DNA from: Talinum fruticosum
Taxonomy: Eukaryota; Streptophyta; Magnoliopsida; Caryophyllales; Talinaceae
NCBI GenBank assembly: GCA_021018815.1
Contig: JAITYX010000030.1
Span: 77,001-141,000, forward strand
Direction of reading: 5' to 3'
DNA length: 64,000 bases
The position numbers were made by a program, and so were the translations under genes. The notes beneath the pieces are model-generated. The model saw only the letters and a list, made by a program, of their open reading frames with translations. It did no database searches and was not told the DNA's origin. The number at the start of each line of letters is the position of its first letter. Position 1 is the stretch's first letter. This document shows positions 24,236 through 36,000 of this stretch, piece by piece.

Positions 24236-25355
24236 TCATCTTCCTTTTTTTGAAGAGTCACTGGACATAGAAGTGTCCTCAATATTGTCCAAGTCAAGAA
24301 ACATATCACACAGATCATCAGAAGCATTATCACTATCCTCTTTGATTCCCTCCCGGTCGAACTCAGTCGAACCAGCAGGCAGACCAGCCTCCTCAGGAAG
24401 GGTGGCAATGATCTCCTCCCTGTGAGGAACATCCATGCTGGGCACATTGCAAGACAGAGGGATAGTACTAGTATTAGCATGATTCACAGTAGGAAACATC
24501 GGAGATTGATTACCATCATTGCATGAGGGAGGGATGGTAGATAAATTCTCAGGGACAACAGGGACAGTAGGGGAGCATTCTGATTAGCATTAGCAAGAGG
24601 AGAGGCAGAAGGACGGGAACCCCGGTTAGTTCTGGTTCTCTTTCGAGGGATACGGTGACCCATCTTTCAAAGAGGGAGATGGTAGAGGCAGTATGAATAG
24701 GTTCAACAGAACTAGGTTCCAACAGAGAGTGACTCCCGAATTTTTCAACAACAACCTCGATCTTGGCCTTAGAAGGATAGCCAGGGCAAGTTTCCAAAGC
24801 ACGAGCCTCACTTCCACAAAGGGCACACACTTCGTGAAGCCCTTCATAGATAAGAGGTACAACTAACGAGAATTGACCATTCGAGACTTTCAGACTACCA
24901 CGCAAGGGCTTAGTAATATCCACATTAACACAGACTCTAGCAAACTTTCCTTTCAGGTGCAGGATTGTATTTTGATCAAGCTTAAAAACATGGCCAATAT
25001 CTTTGAATAAATAGCTCATGGCTTGGATGTTCCAATACTCCCAAGGGATTCTTGGGACTCTGACCCATTGATCAATTTTAGTAATAGAAGCAGAAAATGG
25101 ATCAAAGAAAAGGATCCAGGGAATGGTGACCAGGTTAAGACCATTGACAAACCAGGGGCGATTATCATAAACCAGCCTTTTATCTTCAGAATTAGCAAAT
25201 CGAAAGAGCAGCCAATCATTTCTCAACTCTATATAATCAACATGGCCTTTCACACATTTCCAATCAGTTTTTGTTTTGGAAATGATAACTGGAAGTGGGA
25301 GAGGGTCACCCCAGATTTTACCCAACAGACATAGGGCAGAAAAATCATCCATCAT
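24236..25355 (-). pseudogene. LINE-B ORF1: DUF4283 domain plus degenerate CCHC zinc knuckle
   Basis: RNA-binding ORF1p-type protein. The 268-codon ORF from 25355 carries a DUF4283 core (WLLFRFANSEDKRLVYDN, then DQWVRVPRIPWEYWN) and, about residue 170-185, a zinc knuckle reading CALCGSEARALETC. In the CX2CX4HX4C pattern the His position is Arg. A frameshift near 24650 then leads into an acidic tail ending EDTSMSSDSSKKGR at 24236. The true N-terminus may lie upstream (MSSESIPLPESDYVPLQHNL at about 25692) in another frame. Confidence 0.75.
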
Positions 25356-25717
25356 ATCGGCAGGAGGGAGAGGTGGAGGATCCCAGATAGGTTGCTCGTT
25401 GCAACGAAGGTTGTCGGGGGAAAATTCAGTTGCTCCCCCTTGTCAGGAATATCGGGGGAGGGTTAGGATGATCTCTCTGGACATGAGTGGGAGGACTATT
25501 TTGACTCTTACTTCCCAACCCAAAGATGACTGATTTAGAGTAGGAAAGCCTCTCATTCGACACGGTTGGGCCAGAATTTCCACCAACACCTTCATCCACA
25601 AAACTCTTATCCTTTCTCTCGGGGAGAGCAAGAAGACTGGGAATGAGGAGGTTGTGTTGTAGCGGAACATAATCAGATTCAGGGAGAGGGATGGACTCGC
25701 TAGACATAAGTAAAAAG

Positions 25718-26311
25718 TTATCGATAGGAGGACAGATTGAGGTACTGAAAGACAAGGCAAACCCCAGGGGTAATATATAGACCGAGGTCAGGCAGGGGGA
25801 GACACTCTTCCTTGGACACACCAAAGTAACAGCAACCCACCCCGGGAAAAAAACGAAGCAAAGCAACACATAACCAAAAGATATCGTTCACACCACTGGA
25901 GACAGCACAGAGGAAACAGAAACGGAGAAAAGGAAAGACATCACCTGGATCGTGAAAGCGGCGGATTGAATAACTAAACTTAATGAGTAATTCTGGCTCA
26001 GACGTGGACCGATCGAGGCGTTCGTAAACCGGACCTGTCCTTTTGCTTCGAAGACTACCGAACCCAAGGCGGTCAGCGGGAAATTGACGGGTCTCCGATC
26101 TCTGCTTTATAGCTCGGTGGCAGGCTTCAGCGGGGCAAATCATCTCAAACACATCGTCAAGCTTACCTTGGCAATAATACAAAGATAGTGACCGGCGCCT
26201 ACAGCCCAGAAAGACTTCGGACACCCATTCCTTTCTGAGATCGATCTTGATAGCTTCACCATACAGCCAACTAGTAGCCATTAAGCTTCGATTTGATGTA
26301 GATCGGGACAT
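25718..26311 (-). CDS. Unrecognised 197-codon ORF in the LINE-B 5' region
   Basis: The ORF opens MSRSTSNRSLMATSWLYGEA and is uninterrupted in element orientation upstream of ORF1. Its N-terminal half is mixed and charged, with three Cys in EMICPAEACHRAI nearby; its C-terminal half is hydrophobic (FLRFCFLCAVSSGVNDIFWL). Just upstream a separate 100-codon ORF (26315-26617) reads toward it. I do not recognise either. They could be 5' UTR with chance ORFs or an ORF0-like accessory. Confidence 0.3.
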   Translation of the reverse strand: MSRSTSNRSLMATSWLYGEAIKIDLRKEWVSEVFLGCRRRSLSLYYCQGKLDDVFEMICPAEACHRAIKQRSETRQFPADRLGFGSLRSKRTGPVYERLDRSTSEPELLIKFSYSIRRFHDPGDVFPFLRFCFLCAVSSGVNDIFWLCVALLRFFPGVGCCYFGVSKEECLPLPDLGLYITPGVCLVFQYLNLSSYR

Positions 26312-26820
26312 AACCTACTTTAACTGAGTAGAAAACTGGTGGCAAGAAATGGATCGAGAATCGGTGACTAAAAATGGTAGACTTGGCCAGGAACCTTTCT
26401 TCACTATCGAGCCTCGCATAGCCTTGTAACCAAAAGCGGCAAGTTCAGATCTGAGCTTTGATGAGGCGGCAGGCTTCGTTTCTTTGACAGGTAGCCCTCG
26501 GGAGGCTGGGGACAGGGATGGGGCGAAATCAGGAACGGTCGCAGGCTGGGGGGAGTGGGAAGGTCTAGTTGTGGTGTCTAAAAATGGCGAAAAACGCCAG
26601 TGTAGAAGATTCTTCACCGAGAATTGGTGTTTTGAAGTGGAAAAAATAATTTGGAAAATGGTGTATCATTTGTAGGCTCGAGAGGCTGAAACGTCCCACT
26701 GATTTCTGCAAAAGGTCTGGCGGTCTTGGAGGAGGGAAAATGAACAGACTCATGGATTACTCTAGAATGAAAAGTCTCTCTCTCTCTAGAAATTTGGACT
26801 CTCTCTCTCTAGAGAAGGCT

Positions 26821-26837
26821 TTAGTAAATACCAAAGT
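26821..26837. repeat. TSD, right copy, of LINE-B
   Basis: Perfect 17-bp copy of 21662-21678. It marks the 5' end of the minus-strand LINE, which begins agccttctctagagagagag. Confidence 0.9.
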
Positions 26838-28250
26838 GTGCTCACTGTGCCATTTATACTTTATTAGTAGCATCATGCATATGATTTCACGTATGATAGC
26901 ATCCACCATATACATACTAATGATAACCAAACCAACTATTAACGTTATCAAATACATTAATTCATAATACTTAGTGTAAATTCCGTACTTCGCTATTATT
27001 TGAATAGTTGATATATTATTATAAAATATTAAATATATATATTTCTTATAAAATTATAAATATTAACCTTAGAATGCATATAAATGTTTTATAATCTAAA
27101 GGTAATTATGAGGAGGAATAATGTAAATTTTGAGTTACTTCATAAACGAAAATAATTATTCATCATATGAACCTATAAAATAGTTTTCCAATTTATCATT
27201 TTTCCCTCCATATTTTAAAGTTGAGACGCATATGTCCTACTTTGTTAGCACCAAACTCCTTTAAATATATACCAAGTGAGTGTTACCCTAGTGGTAAACA
27301 TTCCACTCTTCTATCCTCTTTACTAGGGGACCTTGGTGGAGACAATTTCTATACTAGGTGTGCAAAGAAGTTGGGATGTGTTGTGGGCTTGATCTTTAAA
27401 CCTAGGCTTGGTATGTTTATCCCTCCCCTTTGATTGCTTTTTATAAAGAAAATTTTTTTATGAAAAAAAATAATGGCATATGGTGGTGTTGTGTAAGCCA
27501 CTTATCTTATATCTCATAACTCATAATTTTTACCCTTTTATAATACAAAAATAAAGTTTTGAATAAATATATTTCATAAACATGAGATATGTTACATATA
27601 CGGATAAACAAATAATAACTTGGACCAAAATTCTTTATCATAATAAGAAAAAATGTTAAATATAATCAATATAATTTTTCCTACTAATTGCTAACTTAAT
27701 AAACATTCATATTCTTATAACTGAATATATGTAATAAAATAAAAATAAATAAATGGTTAAATAAATTTTAAACAAATTAAATTATAATTATTATAATACT
27801 ATATTGTAATTGTCATAATTTATTTAATTTATTTAAGTTTCAATACTGAAATTAATAAATATATTATATTATAGTTTTTTTGTAATAGTTAGACTAATTA
27901 TTTACAATAAATATATTTTTATTAAGAATTTTTTGAAAAATTTTAATTTTACAATTGTTGAAATGATGGACTAATCCTTTAAAAAATATGGGTAATAAAA
28001 TATCAGTTGATTATATTATAATTAAAATTTATAAGTAATACACTCTAATTAATTTTTTAGCAAAATTAAGTGTGATTGATGATCATAGTCATTCAAGAGT
28101 AGTAAATGGACTTCATTTCACTTATAATTAAAATTTATAGGTAATAAAGTGAGTGTTATAAAAAGGCTTTATAAAAAAAAATGATAAAACAAAAAGAATC
28201 AATGCTTGATATACCAAATGTCTAGCCCGCAACAAATTACTCGGTTTTAA

Positions 28251-28251
<1 letters not shown>
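26838..28251. other. AT-rich intergenic DNA with one SINE-like piece
   Basis: Very AT-rich, with no gene visible apart from the SINE-like fragment at 27268-27450. Confidence 0.5.
27268..27450 (+). mobile_element. SINE-like fragment
   Basis: gtgttaccctagtggtaaac resembles the A box of tRNA-derived plant SINEs. A poorly kept B-box region (gaccttggtggagacaattt) follows about 55 bases on, then a T/A-rich end. It is distinctly more GC-rich than its flanks. No TSD was found. Confidence 0.33.

Positions 28252-28345
<94 letters not shown>
28252..28345. repeat. (TA)n microsatellite, about 94 bp
   Basis: Uninterrupted TA/AT dinucleotides. It can form a cruciform and is likely length-variable. Just after it, 28370-28440 has three loose copies of cttacgactctt. 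Confidence 0.98.
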
Positions 28346-28348
<3 letters not shown>

Positions 28349-28749
28349 CTTTTTAACTTTAGCTTACATCACCTTACAACTTCTTACGACTCTTTATAAT
28401 TCATTATAGTTGCTTACGACTCTTCACAACCGCTTAGAATTTTTATAATTAATTATACAGCTATCAGCTCCGTACAACTTCATATATATTTCATATTTAA
28501 CATAACATATTTTCATCATGTACGTTAGTAATTATGAGCATATTAATTCTTTTTGGTTTTTGCTCCTCATAATTGTTTATGAGATCAGTTTAAGTATTAT
28601 TAATGTAAAAAATATTCATCACAGTTCAAGTATTATTACTGTACATGAAAGAGTATTCATCATATACATTACAAGCATAAATAATAATTTCTCTTTGGAA
28701 AAAATGTTCATCAAATCATTAAGTCGGGCTTTGTGAAAAAACATAAGAG

Positions 28750-29185
28750 TGGATGCATCACTCTTGAAGGCAAATCGAAGAGGCTTTGCGTGATCATGAG
28801 AAGAAAGTGGTGCAACTGTTGTAGTTACTTACTTGCTCGCTACTTGATGGAGATTGGAATGCAGAAATTGCTGAACCTTCCTTAGCCAAGCTTCACGTCG
28901 AAACATTGTGCTGGAACCCTCGTGGTGGTTTCATGCCCTCAAAGCGTGAAAGGCGAAGCTAGACTATGCAAGTGCTTTATCAGGGATTGCTTATAAGTTA
29001 TAATTACTTTAAATTCTTTTAATTGAGCTGTCTTTAGTCATGCAGAAGGATTTCAAAAAGGTGGCCCATGAGGTTGCTAGGCTTGCTTAATATAGATAGC
29101 ACTAAAGTCTGGATGGAAGGGGCACCGTATTGTATACTGCCTTCGCCAGAGGCAGATAATGCTTGATATCATTGAATCCCCTGTT
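28750..29185 (+). pseudogene. RNase H-like retroelement relic
   Basis: DWNAEIAEPSLAKLHVE near 28850 and KKVAHEVARLA near 29060, followed in another frame by KVWMEGAPYCILPSPEADNA, resemble the middle and closing blocks of RVT_3 RNase H domains. Stops and about 100 bases of non-coding DNA separate them. Confidence 0.42.
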
Positions 29186-29189
29186 TCCC

Positions 29190-30073
29190 TTAGAAAAAGA
29201 AACAAAAACTCTTCATTATTATGGCTTTAGATCACAAATTTATATTATAATTTTTATTTGATATATTTTCTATTTAAGGTGTGTTTGGTTGGAAAGAAAA
29301 CAGTTTTATAGAAATACTTTTTTAAAGAAAATTATTTTCCATTGTTTTGTAGGAACGAAGATCATTTTCTAACTCATATTTCACATTGTTTTAGTCATTA
29401 TATATGTGATAATAAATGTCGACAAATTAAGGAATTTCAATATCAAATTTTAGAGTTCGAGTTTCTTTTATTGTTCCCTATCAAACAGTAAAGTTTCAAT
29501 CGAAACCATTGAAGTCATCCCATATTCAAAAAATTAGTCGATTAAATTATTTTAGTGGTTATACATGCTATGATATATGTCGACAAATGAAGAATCTTGA
29601 CATCACTATCGAGTTGAGCCCTTTTTAATATTCCGTATCAAATGGTTATATATGTGGTGATAAACGCTTTGTTGATGAAACTTTTACAACTTAAAACTAA
29701 ACAGATATGGTTGTTTTCTATGGCATTCTTACATTTCAATTCTTTGAGTATTAGCCCTATAACAAATATTTGTACATGCAGAGACCCAAAAAAACACAGT
29801 TGGTTATAAAATTATTTACAATTTCCTACAACTCTATCTTATAATTGAATGAATATATCCTAGTTAAAGATAACAGACAAGTACGAGGAGATTTTAAAAT
29901 TAACAAAACAGCTGTGGAGCAATCTACTGTATTATCTTCATCCTCAGGATTACGAGTAAGCCTGAAAAACGTGTTACATCTGCAAGACGATTACAAAAAC
30001 CTGAATGTGCATTTGGGAGTGTTACAATGAATGCAGAAGAGTGGAAATTTTTTTTTTTTGGGGGGGATTTGTT
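29190..30073. other. 3' flank of the DeSI-like gene, no gene seen
   Basis: AT-rich. It probably includes the 3' UTR and polyadenylation region of the minus-strand gene that ends at 30074. There is a homopolymer run of ten T followed by seven G near 30049-30066. Confidence 0.45.
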
Positions 30074-33000
30074 CTACAGCAGCTCCCTGGCAAGTCTAAT
30101 AGGTTTTTCCTGCACAAATGCAATATCTGTTGCAGCTGTATTTAGCAAATGATGATCCGGATTATCCAGCTCCTCCTCATCACTGGCAACGGATGCAGAT
30201 GATGTCACAGATTCTCCTGATCCATCCTCTGATAACACAGAACTAAAATCAATTTAAGCATATTTGAGAGCTCCATTTATAAAGAACTAGACAGAAATTT
30301 AGCAGACAAATTCATCATCTGAACAAATATAGAGCAACGGTCATCATTTCTGGCTTAACACCTGGGAGCTACATGGATTTTCATTCAGCTTCAAGTACCT
30401 GTCTTGGACATTTTACACTCATATAAGTATGGAACTTGATCCTTCATTTAGAATCTAGAAACACACAAAATGTTCAGAAAGTGGCAATGTCCAACACCTA
30501 CTCATGAACCCATGTTAAGACACTTGATCCTGAGTTCAAATAACATACAACTGAAAGGCATCTAATCCATCAAACAGGCATCATAACCCCACTCTACCAC
30601 CTTCACTGCAAAAGAGAGAAAAATCAATTTACTCACCAGTATGTCATATTGGTGATTGGCATATAGTTTGCCTTAACTGTATGATAAATGAATTCAAATC
30701 ATTGCCATTAAGTCAAATCATTGGCATCTAGGCCATGTGATTAGGTTTCTAAATCTGTCCATCTCATAGCATCTGCCACAAATGCAATTAGTTTTCCTCA
30801 CTTCTGCACTTTTTTGGTCCTCTGTTGCTCTGAAGTCTGAACTTATAAAATGAAAAAAAGGGAAAAAACGGAGGAATGCTTGCCTGAACATGTATGATCA
30901 GGATGCTGCCGAACAGCATCTATTTGAACATGTTCTGGTAACAGGCAATTGAAGAATGAAGCTGCAGCATAAAAAGAACTAGTCAGAAATTACAAGCCAT
31001 AAGTAGGGAATACGGATGCCGCTCATACTCGCATGCCAACTCAATAAATTACAACATGTGTCTAACAAATCAAAAAGAAAAGAGAAAATAAAGACAGCTA
31101 CATAAAGCCAGATCTATTTCTGATATATTTTTTCCCCTTGAAAGATGAACACAAGCTAAAGCAAAATTTCCATAGTACGTAAGGTAACACATCAAAATTC
31201 ATAAAATATTTTACAAGTTTACTCCGAACAATTCCTGTTCTTCTATGAACCAGAACTGTTAACTGTTTCTAAACTAATGCATAAACGCATAGAGACATCT
31301 CTTACCTAGCCATGCAAGTCGATTTACCCATCCAGGAATGCATTTCCCTGTAAGATGCATACACACTTCATCTGTGAAGTGGTTACAGTTCTTGGCAATC
31401 AAATGATATGAATCCCGTGATACTTTGAAGCAAGGTGTTGCATGAAAGATTGAAATGCGGAGTGTGACATATCGGTGGTGCCTAAAAGTATAGACTTTCT
31501 AAATACAAATCCAGGACAGCTCCTAGGTTCCACCTCAAATACACCACTGGAAGGATAATCATGCGCGCCAAAGCCATACTCCATACCATATACTGCATTT
31601 ATTTTTCAGTCAGCATACGATCCAACCAGGAAGAAAAGCACATCCAGAATACTTGGAAAATGATATAATCAGTATTTGTCAGAACAAATCATAAGCAAGT
31701 CAATAAGATTGAAAAATGCAGGAATTAAAGCAGTGCCCATCCAGACCAGACTCATGCAACAGTACAATGCAGGAAGTCATCATTTTTAAAGCATTTCAAA
31801 TTCACCAAAGATCAGCTAAGTCTACAGATTATTATTAAGCAATGCAGTTTGATTATAGAAGTAATTGGGTCATCAGAAAAAACCCTGCTATTATCTTCCA
31901 GTTTCCAGGGGTACAATAAATTTCCCATCCATCGTCTCCCTGCAACCCTGCCCCCAACGACGCGGAGCAACATGCCACATTCACCATGCTCAAAAAAATA
32001 AGGCCAAAGAACAAATGTCTCCTTTGTGGATTCAAGAAACTGGGTTTTGGGAGTTAATCCGGTCTAATAAAGGTCTAAGAAAGTGGTAAGGCAACTTGTT
32101 AACCTAAATAAGGAGTTTAGACTTTCATCTCTGACAATTTCTTTCACTTCCTATGTCTGCAATTTATACAGAATTTTCCTTCCAACTTTAAGCTGAATTT
32201 TGAGAAAGAAAATAAGTTCTAAAGTCTTCCAGTTCCTACAGAAGCTCTTTCTTACGAAATTACTATGATGTAATTTTCTTTTTCATCTTAGTTTCAAAAC
32301 TGCACGGCACACCAATGTGCAAAGGGTCCCGGGGTGCGAGGCACGAGCTAGAGGAGAAGTTGCGGCAGCAAAAGGCCCCGGGATGCAAGGCACACTTTTC
32401 TAGAAAATGAAAAAAATTATTCAGAAAATATATTATGTCCAAAGCCCCAAAATAAGTTTATTTGATAGATATACTTTATGCTATTAAGGGTATAATATCC
32501 TATTTAGGTAGCCACCTAATATAAAACCCCAAATCCTACTAGTGCCTACTTTTATACACCGTACTATAAGGAAACAAAATCCCTCTTATATGCAACTATA
32601 ATGAAAAATGGTGAATTGGCCTAAATAAAATACTCGTCAATTCTTATTTTCAACTGTCACATCCTAAATTAAATCAAAATAAAAAATCAACTTACCCATA
32701 CTATGAAAGAATTGATAGGCTCTAGACTCTTTCCCCCACCCCAAAAAAAAAGAAAAGAAAAGAATGTGCTCTTTAGTGCTAGCAAGGAATCAGATTTTGT
32801 TCAAATTCGGGTCAATCAAATCAAACAATGTCTAAAATTTGAACAAACTATTTTGTCCACAACCAGTTTTTCTGGTCAAACAAATCAAAACAAGCATAAA
32901 TTCAAGTTAAAATTGGGTTCATACAACATAAATAGGAAAATTTTTGTGTCTTGAGTTTAAAATTTGAATGGAAAATTCATGACGATGTCCGTTTTTTTTT

Positions 33001-36000
33001 CCCCAAGTCCAAAAATTGAAGTAATCAAGTTGGACAAATGCACATTACCCAGAACGTAGACCAACAACCTCCCTTCGATGCTTGAAACCCACCATTACAG
33101 TCTACCATCTTTGGTCAAGCATAGGAATTCAAAACGTGGTCTTAATCGCAACTGCGGTATGGCAAACTTGCTCTAATGCGGCAATTGTGTTTCATATCAC
33201 GGTTGTCACGAGTGAACTTGAAAACCTTTCCAATGTGATCATTTCGTCATGAACCAGCCACATTTTGAATTCAAGCAACGGTTCACACTAACTGTAATAA
33301 ATTTACATTTTATAGATCTAAAGCGTTCGAATAAAAACCTAGAACTAAAAATAATGGCAATGGTTGATTACTTGAAGCAATTAACATTGGATTTGACTCT
33401 TTAATGTCTCAATACAGGTCGCTTCATTCAATTTCATAATTTGAGCCAAATTGCATGAGGCACACCACGAGCACCTTATGGAGTCGTTGCACCTTGATAT
33501 GCTTGAGGTGACCGGCCTTGCACCTCTCGCTTAGTGTCGTGTCTCTTTTTTAAACTAAGGTTCCAATTTTGGTGAACATTATATGGTTAGAAAGCCCTGA
33601 AAGTCTAATTCCACCTATCTATAGCATGCCCCCTTCGAAGCAAAAACCTATTGTTGGTCGCTCCAAAGTCCAAAAATTCAAACTTTCCAAAATAGCACGT
33701 GATTATCCGTTTCCTTTTCTTTTATCTTTGCTCCATAATTTGATAACCTATTGATAGTACTCTACTCTCATTGCGCGGAATTCCATGTAATTTCATTGCT
33801 AGATTAAGCGCCTAGGGGAAAGGATTATCAATTGTCTAGCAATACAGATCTTTATTTTCCCATTGTAATTTTCAGATTTGGAATTTGAATGAATAAAGCT
33901 CAATGCTTGTTCTCTATTTGAAAATTTCTAATTTTTATCTATTAGTACAACTGATAATTTGAGTCTTCCATTATATTTTTAATCATTGCTTAAGCTTTGA
34001 GATAGAACTTGGTAGGTTGTCATTCCGAGGAGTTGGCTTTCCATTTATCTTTGTCCATATCTATTTCTGGAGAAACTTCTGAGGATGATGTGAATGATGA
34101 GACGGAAAGAATGGATTTACGTCACAATTTTTACGAGGCGGACTCTAATGTTCGAACTCTTTCTTCGGCGGACTCCAATCCTGCAAAAAGGCAAGCCCTG
34201 GGGCCCTACGGAACGTCCCTCCAACGCTGAAGTCAGCGGAAACGAGATGAATATGCAGAAACTCAGAGATCAAGGAGAAAGATTGAATCTTTCTAGGGAA
34301 ATATGGAGAAGGCTTTTGGGATTGGTGACGTTTCACAAACATGGTAAGATTCTCATCCCTTTGGGGGAGTCCAGAGGAGTTAAGTCAAGTGATATGACTA
34401 TTTGTGCGATATGATCTTAGATGATGATGGGATTTATGCCTTGGTAGGTGGGTATTTATAGGCAATATAAATGGGGGATAAAATGGTTATTTATAGTAAT
34501 CAGGTGACAAACCCTAACCTTAATGAGTTTAGGCCTTATCTTGCCTCATATGCATGAGGGCTTTTACTGGTGTCATTACACTTTGCAGACACTTTGCTGA
34601 TTAAGAAGAGTTGGTGTGTGATGTGGCAGATGAGCTAACGGGTCCCAAGGAAATTGCCACATCAATATCCATTTCAAGATTGTCGAATTTATCTCGTTTT
34701 TCTCTTCAAATGCCTTTTTTGGCCAAGGGTTCATATGTATCAACCAAGGTTGCAATTTTTCTCTCTAGGTTATTTAGCATCTATACATAACCTATTAGTT
34801 TGTTCTTGTTAGCTATTTACCACCAATTAATATCATAGATTCAATATACTTCCCCTCAACCAACAATAAGCCTATAACCTGAGCAGTGGCATCCTCAAGA
34901 ACAAAACAGTGAAAGAACAGTGAAAGCAGTGGCAGGCCAAGGATTTCCTGCCAAGGATTTTTATTGAGGGGGATAGGAATTAAGTTAACATTAGATAATG
35001 GTTGAGTAGTATCTTTGTCATTTTCTTCATCCAACAATAAATTTTGGGATAAAGATTTACACAGACAATTGGGTAACCCCTTTTTTGAAGTGAAAATTTA
35101 CTTAATAGTCACTCAAAAAGCTCGTAGAGTGATAGACTTCTCTTTTTTAATCTTCATCTAATTTGCTAAATTTATACAATAATCCATCAACATGTAAATT
35201 CCATATAAAACAACAAAATTCACAAAACTCCATCTCTACATTCCACAATTCCATTATCAAATTCCCAAATCAATCAAATCAACCCTCACTTGAACATTAA
35301 CGTTTTTCTTTTGCATAAGAAACACACGAATTAAAATTCAATTCCTCAACAATAATGTTCACAATACATGGCGGATAATCTTCTATCCAAACTAAAAACT
35401 CATTAATATCCAAAGTCTCTCCACCTAAAATATGGGCTACCTTATTTGCCTCCAGACCCACATGACCTAATATTAAAAGTATTACCATTTGAAGGAAATG
35501 CTTGTATGTCCTGGAATATCAACCCAAACTCAATGCTAAGTCTCTGACCTCTTTTCAATCCCAACACCACTTACATTTTCTTTTTTGTTCTGCACTTACA
35601 CATTTTCACTTTAAAGAAAAAACCAGCATGGAAGCCAAGCTCAAAAACAACGAACAGCTCATTTAAGGGACCAACCTTCAGTAATTTTTACTTCTCCAAC
35701 TCCATGCATCCTCTTCATATGAAGGGAGCTTAAAAGAGAACATCCTTCAGTTTTGAGCATGGGGTAGGCATCAAACTCATGACCTCCAATTAGGTCATCA
35801 CAGATTAAGCCCATGTTTTACCACTACACCAGCCACCTTCTCATGCTTTTTAACTGGGTCAAATTCTGTATACTCTCAGAATTTTTTTTTCACCCAAAGG
35901 GACACATGGCTCATCACAGATTGCTCCGATCATACAAAAATTTATCACAAATTGCTAAGACCATACAAAACTTTAAACACATCAACTCGTACCAACATTA

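Larger units (their letters stand above)
21679..26820 (-). mobile_element. LINE-B, internally deleted, with perfect 17-bp TSD
   Basis: The 5.14-kb insertion is defined by its TSD and T-run. In element orientation: a 5' region with an unrecognised 197-codon ORF, ORF1 (DUF4283 plus zinc knuckle), a long linker with a 289-codon ORF, an endonuclease N-terminus, then directly the C-terminal RNase H. The rest of the endonuclease, the whole reverse transcriptase and the zf-RVT region are missing. It cannot move by itself. The perfect TSD suggests recent insertion, so either it was mobilised in trans already deleted, or it lost the middle after insertion. Confidence 0.88.

Noticed and set aside
28252..28345. 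Origin or regulatory AT island
   Set aside because: A pure TA microsatellite; nothing beyond composition supports a function.
35700..35850. Possible tRNA gene
   Set aside because: A and B boxes are present but there is no acceptor-stem pairing and no anticodon arm; a SINE head explains it better.
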